DNA of 64,000 nucleotides from Erythrobacter rubeus (GCF_014705715.1 NZ_JACXLC010000001.1:2085261-2149260), one strand, 5' to 3'. Positions 19,250 to 28,948 are shown, counted from the stretch's first letter. Numbers and translations are program-made. The notes: a model not told the origin generated them from the sequence alone.

Positions 19250-19753
19250 CTATTTCGCGCCGGCATTGGTTTCGCCTTCTCCTGCGGGATGGCTCTGCAG
19301 CTGCACGTAATTCTGCAGCCCCATCCGCTCGATCATGTCGAACTGGGTTTCGAGGAAGTCAACATGCTCCTCCTCATTGGCGAGGATATCTTCGAAAATC
19401 TGCTCGGACGTGTAATCCTTCACGCTCTTGGCGTGTTCGGCCGCATCGCGAAGCAATGGGATCGCTTCCTCTTCCAGAGCGAGGTCGGCCTTCAGGATTT
19501 CCTCGACCGTCTCACCAACCTTCAGCTGGTGGATCGCCTGAAAATTGGGAAGCGCTTCGAGGAAGAGAATGCGCTCGGCCAGACGGTCGGCGTGCTGCAT
19601 TTCCTCGATGCTTTCGTGCCGCTCGTATTCAGCGAGCTTGGTCACGCCCCAGTCGGCGAGGACGCGGTAGTGCAGCCAGTACTGATTGATAGCAGTCAGC
19701 TCATTCGTCAGAGCCTTGTTGAGATATTCGATGACCTTTGCATCGCCCTTCAT
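19250..19753 (-). CDS. bfr: Bacterioferritin
   Basis: A 167-residue four-helix-bundle iron store. The ferroxidase ligands are in place: Glu in LTNELTAINQYW, ExxH in RHESIEEMQHAD, and the second-half ExxH in ILANEEEHVDFLETQ. The heme-ligand Met (Met52 in E. coli) is expected in IEEMQHADRL and is present. The ATG at 19753 has AAGGGGAAC upstream. The 24-mer oxidises and stores iron, and bfd next door would help release it. Confidence 0.96.
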   Translation of the reverse strand: MKGDAKVIEYLNKALTNELTAINQYWLHYRVLADWGVTKLAEYERHESIEEMQHADRLAERILFLEALPNFQAIHQLKVGETVEEILKADLALEEEAIPLLRDAAEHAKSVKDYTSEQIFEDILANEEEHVDFLETQFDMIERMGLQNYVQLQSHPAGEGETNAGAK

Positions 19754-19914
19754 GGCGGTGTTCCCCTTCGCAGACAGCCGCATGGATGTGCGGCCAAATG
19801 GTGATTACGTGCCACCATATATGCGCGCTTAAGTCAGCTTGAGCAAGAGGCTGGGCCAAAAATATCGTTAGGATTCAGGTGTTTGCAATCCGCTCGCAAT
19901 AGCGCGGAGGCAAC

Positions 19915-20106
19915 CTAGACTGCGACGTTTTCGCAAGAAGCAAGCGCGCGTTCCTGATCGATGATTTCACCAGCCTTACCAAGGCATTGGCCGCAATTGG
20001 GTCGTTTGCCGAGTGTTGCGTAAGTGGCCTCGGCATCGCCGCCATGGCCCAAAGCTGCCGTGCGAAGGTCAGTTTCACGTATCGCGTTGCAAATGCAGAT
20101 ATACAT
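19915..20106 (-). CDS. bfd: Bacterioferritin-associated ferredoxin
   Basis: A 63-residue [2Fe-2S] protein with the BFD-like motif: CICN near the N-terminus and CGQCL about 30 residues later, the four Cys ligands of the family. In Pseudomonas, Bfd reduces the ferric core of Bfr so iron can leave the shell. The gene lies upstream of bfr on the same strand with its own leader and a Fur-like box, so it would be induced under iron shortage. Confidence 0.93.
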   Translation of the reverse strand: MYICICNAIRETDLRTAALGHGGDAEATYATLGKRPNCGQCLGKAGEIIDQERALASCENVAV

Positions 20107-20151
20107 AAGGCTAAAGAATCACTCCTGCGAAGCGTTTGCAAAGCCAAGATA

Positions 20152-20166
20152 TGCGAATTATTCTCA
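20152..20166 (-). promoter_or_regulatory. Fur-box-like operator upstream of bfd
   Basis: TGCGAATTATTCTCA matches the 7-1-7 Fur consensus TGATAATnATTATCA at 11 of 14 specified positions and lies 46 bases before the bfd start codon. Iron repression of bfd is known in other Proteobacteria. Alphaproteobacteria also use Irr and RirA, so the regulator is inferred. Confidence 0.55.
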
Positions 20167-20199
20167 ATAGCAAGCAGAAAAGTGAATGCCGTCCCCAGG

Positions 20200-21510
20200 T
20201 CAGCGGCGGATAGGAAACACCTTGCCATAGGTCAGGCAGCGCCACAGCCATTCGAGCGGTCCATAACGAAACCGCTCAAGCCATGGTTTCGACCACAGCA
20301 GCATCAAACCGCATGTCAGCAGAGTGACCAGATAAAGCTCGGGACGGCTGAGCTCTCCAAACAATCCGAGCGCCCAGCCCTGGAACACGAACAGCATCAG
20401 GATCGACGTGCCCAGATAATTTGTGAAAGCAGCTCTTCCCGCTGCCCGCACACGCTCCGCCAACTCGCCTCTCCAGCGATCCGAGTACTCGACCATCAGG
20501 GCCGCCAAGCCAAGCACCATCAGCAGCTGCGGAATCGAACTCCAGCCGACGAATGCGGCCAGCATGGCATAGTAGCCGAAGCCTGTGCTCATCAGGAACA
20601 GGCCGATCCCGAAATTCAGCAAGGCACCAATGATCAGCCCAGTCCAGCCCCAAAGGCGCATTTTTCGAGACGGGAAACCTCCGCCGAAAAACCCAAGTCG
20701 ATAGAGCGCCACGCCAAGCAGCATCAGCGGAATAGTCTCGAGTGCGAAGATCAGCACGTTACCGATCGGGTCCGCACCATGCTCGCTCAGCCTGTGGGAG
20801 AGCACGCCCGCATAATCGCCCGACCGGATAAGCTCCGTTTCGACGTTGGAGTCAGCGAGCGCAGATGCCTGCGCCTCGAGAGTTCCCTCGCGCACTTCGC
20901 TAAACTGGGCCTGCTCCCCCAGTGAAGTTTCGGCGACAAGGTACGGGAATGTCAGCATCGCCGAATAGAGGAGAGCCCCAAATACAAAGCCGATTAGGCC
21001 TGTAAGCAACTGCGCTTCTGCGCCCCATTTAAGACAAGGGACGATCAGAAAACCGATAACGGCGTAATAGAGAAGGATATCGCCGGCCCATATCAGGTAG
21101 TAATGGATCAGGCCGAACAGGAGCAGGATGAAGAGGCGCCAGATCTGCCGCCACCTTGTGCCGCCGCGCGCCCAGGTCCGCTCCATGAAAAGATACAGGC
21201 CCGCCCCAAAGAGCAGCGTAAACAGCCCGCGCATCTTTGAATCGATGATGACGAATTGTGCCACCAGCAACCAGTCGGAAACCGGTCCATGCTCGGTCAG
21301 GAAAGCGTCCGGGTACATATAGGCTTGAAAAGGCTGTCCGAACGCAACGATGTTGGCGGCCAGTATTCCCATCACCGCTATACCGCGGATAAAATCCAGG
21401 CTTTCGATCCGCTCCCCGCGCCTCACCGGAGCGATCGCGCCCTCGCCGGTCCGCTCGGTCGATGCCGCCAACTGCCTACCAGCCATGTCTGGCGTTGTCG
21501 CGCCGCTCAT
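20200..21510 (-). CDS. DUF418 family membrane protein (YeiB-like)
   Basis: A 436-residue protein with about ten hydrophobic helices. It starts with the family hallmark RIESLDFIRGIAVMGIL and ends with a DUF418 block (FTNYLGTSILMLFVFQG, then LEWLWRCLTYGKVFPIRR). The function is unknown; some members are thought to handle membrane or cell-envelope metabolites. The ATG at 21510 follows GGTGGGGAT; an in-frame TTG at 21537 is less likely. Confidence 0.88.
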   Translation of the reverse strand: MSGATTPDMAGRQLAASTERTGEGAIAPVRRGERIESLDFIRGIAVMGILAANIVAFGQPFQAYMYPDAFLTEHGPVSDWLLVAQFVIIDSKMRGLFTLLFGAGLYLFMERTWARGGTRWRQIWRLFILLLFGLIHYYLIWAGDILLYYAVIGFLIVPCLKWGAEAQLLTGLIGFVFGALLYSAMLTFPYLVAETSLGEQAQFSEVREGTLEAQASALADSNVETELIRSGDYAGVLSHRLSEHGADPIGNVLIFALETIPLMLLGVALYRLGFFGGGFPSRKMRLWGWTGLIIGALLNFGIGLFLMSTGFGYYAMLAAFVGWSSIPQLLMVLGLAALMVEYSDRWRGELAERVRAAGRAAFTNYLGTSILMLFVFQGWALGLFGELSRPELYLVTLLTCGLMLLWSKPWLERFRYGPLEWLWRCLTYGKVFPIRR

Positions 21511-21720
21511 AAAAAGATCCCCACCTTGTCCCGTCAATCAAGCGTAGCAGCAGTTTGACCGAGAGTAAGAGGCTTTTGTGCGATCCCTGGAAACCACTCT
21601 ACCCGCGCGGGTCCGGCCGCAGCTGCACATGTTAACCCAAAATTAGGGGTAGTCTGCGATCCCAATGTCACTCAGTCGCATTCGTGCGGCATCAACGGTC
21701 TTAAATAGGGGGACCTGGCG

Positions 21721-22443
21721 TTGCGTGTACTCGCTTTGGCATCGCAGAAAGGCGGATCGGGGAAAACGACCCTGTCCGGGCATCTGGCCGTACAGGCTCA
21801 GCGCGCTGGCGCTGGTCCAGTCGTACTTATCGATATCGATCCGCAAGGTTCACTGGCCGATTGGTGGAACGAGCGTGAGGCGGAATACCCCGCTTTCGCG
21901 CAGACCACAGTTTCGCGGCTTGCAAACGATCTTGCGGTCCTGCGTCAGCAGGGATTCAAGCTCGCGGTGATCGACACTCCGCCTGCAATCACCATGGCTA
22001 TCCAGTCGGTGATTGGCGTTGCGGAATTGATCGTCGTTCCAACGCGGCCCAGCCCGCACGATCTGCGCGCCGTGGGCGCTACCGTCGATCTGTGCGAACG
22101 CGCTGGCAAGCCGCTGGTGTTCGTCGTGAACGCGGCGACGCCGAAAGCCAAGATCACATCGGAAGCCGCCGTCGCTCTGTCGCAGCACGGTACCGTGGCT
22201 CCGATCACACTTCACCACCGCACTGATTTCGCAGCCTCGATGATCGATGGCCGCACGGTGATGGAAGTTGAGCCCGAGGGTCGCAGTGCAGCGGAAATAA
22301 CCGCGCTATGGAAATATATCTCGGATCGCCTTGAAAAGAACTTCCGCCGGACTGTCTTTGCAGCCGCTCCGGGTGGTGGACAGCCCCAGGCTATGGGTTC
22401 AGGGCGCGCAGCCGGTGGCTTTGGCCGCCGGGTCGCTCAATAA
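21721..22443 (+). CDS. ParA family ATPase
   Basis: A 240-residue deviant-Walker ATPase: KGGSGKTTLSGHLA (residues 10-23) with the signature lysine, VVLIDIDPQGSLADWW, and AVIDTPPA. It starts at TTG 21721 with GGGGGA 9 bases upstream. ParA-type ATPases position cargo on the nucleoid or at poles. It is not next to a parB gene. The downstream pair (RHH-type protein and SPOR-TPR protein) suggests a specialised positioning system rather than chromosome partition. It ends in a Gly-rich tail. Confidence 0.9.
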   Translation: MRVLALASQKGGSGKTTLSGHLAVQAQRAGAGPVVLIDIDPQGSLADWWNEREAEYPAFAQTTVSRLANDLAVLRQQGFKLAVIDTPPAITMAIQSVIGVAELIVVPTRPSPHDLRAVGATVDLCERAGKPLVFVVNAATPKAKITSEAAVALSQHGTVAPITLHHRTDFAASMIDGRTVMEVEPEGRSAAEITALWKYISDRLEKNFRRTVFAAAPGGGQPQAMGSGRAAGGFGRRVAQ

Positions 22444-22458
22444 GGAGTCACCCGCGTG

Positions 22459-23055
22459 ATGTCCGAAGCCAGCTTCGCCTCGCTCAACCCGGCCCTGCTC
22501 GCTCGCAAAGGCGGCGCGAAACCGGCCATGCGTCCGCAGCTTACGCCCATGCCGCAGGATCCTGCTGCCATGGCGGCGCTCGCAGATGAGCAGCTCGAAG
22601 ATCTCGGCTGGAACGATATGGGCCAGGACGAGGGCGACAATTCGGTTCACACCGGCCCGGCCGAAACCGCGGATATTGTGTCGATCTCATCGAAGGCGGC
22701 CAACGAAGATGGATCGATCGGCGAAAGCCCGGTCGTCCTCCGCCAGCAAAAAGATCTCTCGGATCGCATTCTCGCAAACGCTGTCATGGACGTCGCGAGC
22801 AGCGAAGACACCGCTCAGAACGTGAAACCCGCTTCGAAGAAGAAGTCGGCTGCCAAGAAGACCAAGAAGGCTGGAAAAACCGGCAAGCGCGCGGCCTTCA
22901 CGCTGCGCCTCGACACCGAACGCCATCTTAAACTTCGCCTTGCATCGACGATGCAGGGCATCAGCGCGCAGGCGCTCGTCACAGAAGCGCTCGATGCACT
23001 GCTCGAGCAATTTTCAGAACTCGACGCGCTCGCCGAGCGCATGAAACCCAATTGA
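22459..23055 (+). CDS. Hypothetical protein with C-terminal ribbon-helix-helix-like segment
   Basis: A 198-residue protein: an acidic, probably disordered first 110 residues, a Lys-rich linker (KKKSAAKKTKKAGKTGKRA), and a C-terminal segment AAFTLRLDTERHLKLRLAS followed by two helices. That last part looks like a ribbon-helix-helix fold. It starts 15 bases after the parA stop; GTG at 22456 is an alternative start. A partner or adaptor of the ParA protein is a reasonable inference from position. Confidence 0.75.
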   Translation: MSEASFASLNPALLARKGGAKPAMRPQLTPMPQDPAAMAALADEQLEDLGWNDMGQDEGDNSVHTGPAETADIVSISSKAANEDGSIGESPVVLRQQKDLSDRILANAVMDVASSEDTAQNVKPASKKKSAAKKTKKAGKTGKRAAFTLRLDTERHLKLRLASTMQGISAQALVTEALDALLEQFSELDALAERMKPN

Positions 23056-23138
23056 AGCTGGCGGCAAGCCATATGAGCGATACAGGACAGGGGATTAAGA
23101 CAATGGTCGGGACCGATAGTCACAACGAAAAGGGCACC

Positions 23139-24449
23139 ATGATCTCGCCGAAAATGGGCCTCATCATGACAACCGCCTTGGCCAGTGTGGCGCTGACAGG
23201 CTGCACCACATCGGTCGCCGCTCCCGCGCATAGCTCTTTTGCAAAGGCGCAGATCGCGCTTGAGAAGGGTCAAGTCGACAAGGCTGTCACCCACGCAGAA
23301 GCCGCCGTCCTGTCCGAACCACGCAATCCCGGTTTCCGCGCGATGCTCGGCGCAGCTTATCTCGAAGCCGGCCGGTTCGATTCGGCTGCGACCAGTTTCA
23401 AGGATGCCCTTGAACTGGGTGACGAAGATCCCCGCACCGTGCTGAGCTATGCACTCGCCAAGACAGCTGTGGGCAGCCACGGCGAAGCTGTCGCGATGCT
23501 CCGTAATTGGGAAGCTGCCATCAACCCTGCCGATCTCGGTCTAGCACTCGCGCTCGCAGGCCAGCCGGAACGCGGTGTTCACGTTCTCACCAACGCCCTG
23601 CGCGGCGGCCAGAATACGGCCAAGGTCCGTCAGAACCTCGCTTACACCTACGCGCTTGCAGGCAATTGGCGTGCAGCGCGCGTCATGGCAGCGGAAGACG
23701 TGCCAGCCAACGAGCTCGATACGCGCCTGTCCAGCTGGGCGGCAAATGCACGGCCCGAAGACCATCAGGTCCGCGTCGCAAGCCTGCTTGGCGTCAACCC
23801 GACCAGCGACGGCGGCCAGCCGACGCACCTCGCACTCGCCAACTTCCCGAGCCAGGACATGCTGGTGGCCGAATCCGCTGCGCAGGCACCGGAAGAAGTT
23901 GCAGCCGACCTCACTGAGAATGAACCCGCGGTCGAAGCCGCTCCAGCAGTTGCCGAAGCTACTGTCGCTCCGGTCCCGGCAGCACAACCTGCAGCCAAGC
24001 CAGCGCGCCGCTATATTTCCGAGGCAGTGGTTCAGAAACTCCCTGAGAAGGCTGTGAAGAAGGTTGCGGCCAAGCCCGCTCCTAAAAAAGCACCGGCTCG
24101 GATTGCAAAATCGCCGTCGCAGCGCCGCATGGCCGTCGCGTCGGGTAAGGCCGCTACCCATCTCGTACAGCTCGGCAGCTTTGAAAGCCGCGCTATTGCC
24201 GAAAGCAAATGGAACGAGTTCAAGTCCAAATTCCCGCAGCTGAAGCAGCACGATGTCGTGATCACCGAAGCTGTCGTGAACGGCACCACATATTTCCGCG
24301 TGGCCGCAGCCGGTTTCGGCCAGGCAACCGCGAGCCAGATGTGCTCGGCAGTCAAATCGACGGGCCGCGGGTGCTTCGCCTATGCTGCGTCCAACCCGCC
24401 AGCAGGCGCGGTCGATCGCGGCGTACGGATTGCTGCCCGCACTCGCTGA
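23139..24449 (+). CDS. TPR-containing SPOR-domain lipoprotein
   Basis: A 436-residue protein with a lipobox (ASVALTGC, Cys22). TPR-like helical repeats cover about residues 28-220, followed by a Pro/Ala/Lys-rich linker and a C-terminal SPOR domain (about 340-430, beginning HLVQLGSFESRAIAE). SPOR domains bind denuded peptidoglycan at septa. The ATG at 23139 places the lipoprotein signal correctly and has AAAAGGG upstream; starts at 23103 and 23073 are possible. The link with the ParA gene suggests an envelope or division role. Confidence 0.85.
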   Translation: MISPKMGLIMTTALASVALTGCTTSVAAPAHSSFAKAQIALEKGQVDKAVTHAEAAVLSEPRNPGFRAMLGAAYLEAGRFDSAATSFKDALELGDEDPRTVLSYALAKTAVGSHGEAVAMLRNWEAAINPADLGLALALAGQPERGVHVLTNALRGGQNTAKVRQNLAYTYALAGNWRAARVMAAEDVPANELDTRLSSWAANARPEDHQVRVASLLGVNPTSDGGQPTHLALANFPSQDMLVAESAAQAPEEVAADLTENEPAVEAAPAVAEATVAPVPAAQPAAKPARRYISEAVVQKLPEKAVKKVAAKPAPKKAPARIAKSPSQRRMAVASGKAATHLVQLGSFESRAIAESKWNEFKSKFPQLKQHDVVITEAVVNGTTYFRVAAAGFGQATASQMCSAVKSTGRGCFAYAASNPPAGAVDRGVRIAARTR

Positions 24450-24475
24450 AGTTTATCCATCTACCGAATACGAGG

Positions 24476-24508
24476 ACCCTCGGAGCGACAGCTTCGGGGG
24501 TTCTTCTT
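24476..24508 (+). terminator. Rho-independent terminator after the SPOR gene
   Basis: ACCCTCGGAGC pairs with GCTTCGGGGGT around GACA (two G-U pairs) and is followed by TCTTCTTT. It lies 27 bases after the SPOR gene stop and just before the convergent pyrC-like stop. Confidence 0.8.
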
Positions 24509-24517
24509 TGCCGGAAA

Positions 24518-25747
24518 CTAGATCGGCACACCGCCCTTGATCAGCTGGACGACGCGGCCTTGCGTGCCTTGGCGGTCGAACGGCGTGTTGTCTGCGGTCG
24601 CGTTCATTTTGGTCCGGTCCACAAACCACGGCGCATCGGGATCGATGATCGCGATATCCGCTTCGAGGCCTGCCCTCAGAGCTCCCGCTTCGACGCCAAG
24701 CAGCCGCGCAGGCTCTGCTGCCAGCAACTGGAACGCACGGGCCGTATCGATCACCTCGTCACGGACCAATCCCAAGGTCATTGCAAGCAGCGTCTCTGCG
24801 CCTGCCATGCCCGGCTCCGCATCGGCGAATGGCAGCCGTTTGCCTTCCGGCCCGCGCGGATCGTGGCCGCTTGAAATGACATCGACCACGCCTTCGCCAA
24901 TCGCTGCGAGCGCAGCCTGACGATCGGCTTCGGAGCGGAGCGGCGGTGAGAGACGGGTGAAGGTGCGGAAATCGACCGATGCCAAGTCGGAGAGCAGGAA
25001 ATGCGCAGGCGTAATCCCGCAAGTCACATTGACGCCCCGTGCCTTCGCCTCTCGGACCAGGTCGAACCCGCGCGCGGTCGTCACTTGCCGGAAATGGATG
25101 CGCGCACCGGACATCTCTGCAAGAGCGATATCGCGCGCCAGCGCCAGCGCCTCCGCTTCGGCTGGCGCGCTTGGCAGACCGAGCCGCGTCGCAATCTCGC
25201 CAGCGGTCGCGGCTGCTCCGCCCGTCAGCGCCGCATCCTCGGGATGTGCGACGACGACGAGGTCCAGCATTGCGGCATATTGCAGCAGCCGCAGCATCAC
25301 GCCGCTGTCGGCGATCCATCCTCGGCCCGTCGCGACGCCCCGCGCACCTGCGTCCCGCATGAGCGCGATCTCGGCAAGTTCCATGCCCGCAAGCCCGCGT
25401 GTCGCCGCAGCAAGAGGATGCACCCAGAGGTCGGGTTTGCCGCTCTTCGCTATATAGTTGATACGGCTCGGATAATCGAGCGGTGGCGACTGATCCGGCA
25501 TCAGCGCAGCACGCGTGATCCCGCCAAAGTGAAACGCGGGTTTGTCGATTGCAAAGACGCCGAGATCGATCAGCCCGGGCGAGACAAGCTTGCCCTCCGC
25601 ATCGATCACCTCGTCATCATCCTGCGCCCGAACATCGGCTCCTAGTGCCGCGATCAGACCATGCTCAAGGCGGATCGAGCCATCGGTCACACCTCCGGGC
25701 GTGACGAGCTTGCCGCCAATGATCGTCAGGGCGCGCGACTGCTTCAT
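24518..25747 (-). CDS. Dihydroorotase-like protein, probably non-catalytic (PyrC' type)
   Basis: A 409-residue amidohydrolase-fold protein of the dihydroorotase family. The usual metal motif after PGLID (DxHxHxREPG) is replaced here by LGVFAIDKP, so both histidines are gone. HPED keeps one His, but the later HISH site reads HFRQ, and the catalytic DHAPH region reads SSGHDPRGP. It overlaps pyrB by four bases. In Pseudomonas and relatives an inactive pyrC' chain forms a complex with PyrB and is needed for its activity; the same role is inferred here. A separate active dihydroorotase should exist elsewhere. Confidence 0.85.
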   Translation of the reverse strand: MKQSRALTIIGGKLVTPGGVTDGSIRLEHGLIAALGADVRAQDDDEVIDAEGKLVSPGLIDLGVFAIDKPAFHFGGITRAALMPDQSPPLDYPSRINYIAKSGKPDLWVHPLAAATRGLAGMELAEIALMRDAGARGVATGRGWIADSGVMLRLLQYAAMLDLVVVAHPEDAALTGGAAATAGEIATRLGLPSAPAEAEALALARDIALAEMSGARIHFRQVTTARGFDLVREAKARGVNVTCGITPAHFLLSDLASVDFRTFTRLSPPLRSEADRQAALAAIGEGVVDVISSGHDPRGPEGKRLPFADAEPGMAGAETLLAMTLGLVRDEVIDTARAFQLLAAEPARLLGVEAGALRAGLEADIAIIDPDAPWFVDRTKMNATADNTPFDRQGTQGRVVQLIKGGVPI

Positions 25748-26760
25748 GTCCAGCCCTCCACACCGCGTGCCGAGCGAGTGAGGATGTCGAGGCTGGCCAT
25801 GCGGATCGCGACGCCCATCTCGACCTGTTGAGTGATGATCGACCGGTCGAGCATGTCGGCGACTTCACTGTCGATCTCGACCCCGCGGTTCATCGGGCCC
25901 GGATGCATAACGATCGCATCGTCTGCCGCATGTTCGAGCCGCGCTTTCGTAAGGCCGTAGAGGTGGTGATATTCGCGCTCCGAAGGAATGAATTGCCCAG
26001 CCATCCGTTCCGACTGGAGCCGCAGCATCATCACGACATCGGTTCCGGACAGAGCCGCATCGAAATCGAAGAAAGGCTCCACTCCAAGCGCATCAATGCC
26101 TGCGGGCATCAGCGCAGGCGGCGCGCAAACCCTGACGCTCGCGCCCATGGCCTGCAGGCACAGGATGTTTGAGCGCGCGACACGGCTGTGCAGGATGTCT
26201 CCGCAAATCGTGACCTTCAATCCGGTAAAGTCTTCCGCATCGTCCCCGCGCTCACGCAGCTTGTGGCGCAGCGCAAGAGCATCGAGCAGCGCCTGCGTCG
26301 GGTGTTCATGGCTGCCATCGCCTGCGTTAAGCACAGGGCAATCGACCTTGTCCGCGATCAGCTGGGTCGCACCGCTCGATCCATGCCGGATCACGATCGC
26401 ATCGGCGCGCATCGCGTTAAGCGTGATCGCCGTGTCGATCAGCGTTTCACCCTTTTTCACCGAACTTTGCGCCGCGTGCATGTTCACCACGTCCGCGCCA
26501 AGCCGTTTACCCGCAATCTCGAAGGAAAGCAGCGTCCGGGTGGAGTTTTCGAAGAAGGCGTTGATTATGGTAAGGCCGGTCAAAAGGCCGACATGTTTCG
26601 CGCTCTGGCGGTTCAATTCCACCCATTGCTCGGCCTGATCGAGCAGATAAAGGATTTCGTGCCGCTCCAGCTGTCCGATACCGGTCAGGTCGCGGTGCGG
26701 GAATGCGAGACGTCCCGCGGGAAAGCGGCCAGACGTCGTGGAAGTTTCCGTGCCTGTCAT
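25744..26760 (-). CDS. pyrB: Aspartate carbamoyltransferase catalytic subunit
   Basis: A 338-residue transcarbamoylase. The carbamoyl-phosphate motif [13 protein letters not shown] is at about 70-82. [12 protein letters not shown] carries the swapped-in Lys loop, and [12 protein letters not shown] and [13 protein letters not shown] mark the aspartate domain. It makes carbamoyl-aspartate, step two of pyrimidine synthesis. The start at 26760 has AAGGG at a normal distance; an ATG at 26769 is too close to that site. No pyrI gene follows; the dihydroorotase-like gene does. Confidence 0.95.
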   Translation of the reverse strand: MTGTETSTTSGRFPAGRLAFPHRDLTGIGQLERHEILYLLDQAEQWVELNRQSAKHVGLLTGLTIINAFFENSTRTLLSFEIAGKRLGADVVNMHAAQSSVKKGETLIDTAITLNAMRADAIVIRHGSSGATQLIADKVDCPVLNAGDGSHEHPTQALLDALALRHKLRERGDDAEDFTGLKVTICGDILHSRVARSNILCLQAMGASVRVCAPPALMPAGIDALGVEPFFDFDAALSGTDVVMMLRLQSERMAGQFIPSEREYHHLYGLTKARLEHAADDAIVMHPGPMNRGVEIDSEVADMLDRSIITQQVEMGVAIRMASLDILTRSARGVEGWT

Positions 26761-26903
26761 TAAAGCCATGCCCTTAGTCGAGCGCTATGCTGCGCTCAAC
26801 CCATTGCTTGCACACTTCGCGATGGAAATGGCCGGGTTTCCTCCCTAGATGGGAGCTGTAATCAGAGGCGGCGAGGGTCCGCGATACAAAGGGCGCATAA
26901 TTT

Positions 26904-28790
26904 ATGAGTTTCGTCGGTAAAGTCTGGAAGTTCATGGTCGGCGTGAAGGACGCACTCGTCCTCGTCTTCATGCTGCTCTTTTTCGTCGCGCTTTTCAGCC
27001 TCCTCTCCGCTGCGCCTAACCCCGGCCAGGTTCGCGACGGTGCGCTTTACATGGAAGTTTCCGGCTACATTGTGGAGGAACGTTCTCCGGTCGATCCTTT
27101 CGCTGCACTGCTCGCCGGGGAAGCGCCGCCCATGGAATTTCAGGCCCGCGACCTCGTCCGCGCACTTGATGCCGCGGCGAGCGATGACCGGGTCAAGGCA
27201 GTCGTGATGGATCTCACGACCTTCATCGGCGGCGGCCAGGTCCACATGCAGGAAATCGGCGAAGCGATGGACCGCGTTCGCAAGGCCGAAAAGCCGGTCT
27301 TCACTTACGCGCTCGCTTACGGCGACGACCATATGCACCTCGCGGCGCACGCGTCGGAAGTTTGGGCAGACCCGCTTGGTGGTGCGCTGATCGCAGGCCC
27401 GGGCGGCAGCAACCTTTACTATGCCGATCTGCTCGATCGCTTGAACGTGAATGCCCGCATCTACCGCGTCGGCACGTTCAAGGCTGCGGTGGAGCCCTAT
27501 TCGCGCAATTCGATGTCTGAAGAGGCGCGCGAGAATATCTCCGCGCTTTACGGCGCGCTATGGGAAGAATGGCAGGCGAATGTCAAAAAGGCCCGGCCCG
27601 CGATCGATCTCGATCAAGTCACCGCCGACCCCGTCGCATGGGTTGAAGCCAGCCAGGGCGATCTGGCCAAAGCAGCTTTGGCAGCGGGCCTCGTCGACAA
27701 GTTGGGTGATAACGTCGAATTCGGCAATCGGGTGGCCGAGGTCGCCGGAGCCGACAATTGGGACAAAAGCCCAGGCACCTACGCCAAGAGCGATTTTCTT
27801 CCCTACCTCGCCGATGTTTCGCGATCGAGCAGCGGAAAAGCCATAGGCGTCGTCACGGTCGCGGGCACCATTGTCGATGGTGACGCCGGGCCAGGTACCG
27901 CCGGCGGAACGCGCATTGCGGACCTGCTGGACGATGCTCTCGATGACGACCTCGCCGCACTCGTGGTGCGCGTGAATTCGCCAGGAGGCTCGGTCACGGC
28001 ATCAGAAGAGATACGCCGCGCGATTGCGCGATACCGGGCGAAGGATATCCCTGTCGCCGTTTCATTCGCCAATGTCGCGGCGAGCGGCGGTTACTGGGTT
28101 GCGACATCGAGCGACCGCATCTTTGCACAGCCCGAAACGATCACCGGATCGATCGGGGTCTTTGCCGTGCTACCCACTTTCGAAGACGCAGCGCAGGAAA
28201 TCGGGGTCAATGCGGATGGGTTCCGCACCACGCCGCTGTCGGGGCAGCCCGACCTCATCGCCGGTCTGACTCCTGAGGTCGATACGATCCTGCAGGCGAC
28301 GATCACCGATACCTATGCGGACTTTCTCGAACGGGTCAGCGATGCGCGCGGGATGACGCCTGCACAGATCGATACGCTGGCACAGGGCCGCGTCTGGGAC
28401 GGCGGATCGGCCCGCCAGCTTGGTCTGGTCGACCAGTTCGGCGGTCTGGATGACGCGCTCAAATGGGCAGCCAAGGAAGCCGGCCTTGAAGAAGACGGCT
28501 GGCACCCGCGCTTCCTCGGCACGCAGGCGACCAATTACGATTCGCTCATTCGGCAGATGCTGGGGAGTTCATCGGCACCCGCTCAGAGCGCTCAAGGCGC
28601 GGACCTGTTCGCTCGCGCAGCCTTTCAACAGGAGGCGACTCTTTCGCGCCTGCTGGCTGATGCGGATCGCCTCACCGGAACGCGCGGCATCCAGGCCTAT
28701 TGCCTTGAGTGCCCTGTCGATGCTCCGCCTGCTCGCGGCAAAACCGCTGCGGGCCTGATCGAGGTCTTCCAAGCGCTGCTGGCGAAATAG
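26904..28790 (+). CDS. sppA: Signal peptide peptidase SppA, 67-kDa type
   Basis: A 628-residue protein with one N-terminal membrane helix (about residues 16-37) and two tandem S49 domains. The catalytic Lys is in VGTFKAAVEPYSRNSMS (first half) and the Ser in NVAASGGYWVATS (second half), as in the E. coli enzyme, which forms a bowl-shaped tetramer that degrades leftover signal peptides. NSPGGSVTASE is also present. Length is normal. It is the last chromosomal protein gene before the tRNA and prophage. Confidence 0.95.
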   Translation: MSFVGKVWKFMVGVKDALVLVFMLLFFVALFSLLSAAPNPGQVRDGALYMEVSGYIVEERSPVDPFAALLAGEAPPMEFQARDLVRALDAAASDDRVKAVVMDLTTFIGGGQVHMQEIGEAMDRVRKAEKPVFTYALAYGDDHMHLAAHASEVWADPLGGALIAGPGGSNLYYADLLDRLNVNARIYRVGTFKAAVEPYSRNSMSEEARENISALYGALWEEWQANVKKARPAIDLDQVTADPVAWVEASQGDLAKAALAAGLVDKLGDNVEFGNRVAEVAGADNWDKSPGTYAKSDFLPYLADVSRSSSGKAIGVVTVAGTIVDGDAGPGTAGGTRIADLLDDALDDDLAALVVRVNSPGGSVTASEEIRRAIARYRAKDIPVAVSFANVAASGGYWVATSSDRIFAQPETITGSIGVFAVLPTFEDAAQEIGVNADGFRTTPLSGQPDLIAGLTPEVDTILQATITDTYADFLERVSDARGMTPAQIDTLAQGRVWDGGSARQLGLVDQFGGLDDALKWAAKEAGLEEDGWHPRFLGTQATNYDSLIRQMLGSSSAPAQSAQGADLFARAAFQQEATLSRLLADADRLTGTRGIQAYCLECPVDAPPARGKTAAGLIEVFQALLAK

Positions 28791-28873
28791 CGCGGCCGCG
28801 CGCGGCACCCCTTGCAACGAGACCGCCGCGGCAGTAGATGCGCGCCTCTGCCCTTGCCCTACGGCAAGCGAGC

Positions 28874-28948
28874 GGGCGCGTAGCTCAGTGGTAGAGCACA
28901 CCCTTCACACGGGTGGGGTCGCAAGTTCAATCCTTGCCGCGCCCACCA
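28874..28948 (+). tRNA. tRNA-Val(CAC)
   Basis: Acceptor arms GGGCGCG and CGCGCCC pair; D arm GCTC...GAGC; anticodon stem CACCC/GGGTG around TTCACAC (anticodon CAC, decoding GUG); T arm GCAAGTTCAATCCTTGC. CCA is encoded (28946-28948). The prophage integrase lies 123 bases downstream and reads toward it. Confidence 0.97.
28920..28948 (+). other. Probable prophage attachment site (attL) at the tRNA-Val 3' end
   Basis: The tRNA gene is complete, and the first gene beyond it is a tyrosine integrase oriented toward the tRNA, the classical arrangement for integration into a tRNA 3' end. The core would be a stretch of the T arm and acceptor end. The second copy (attR) would lie beyond the right edge, so the core length cannot be measured here. 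Confidence 0.5.
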
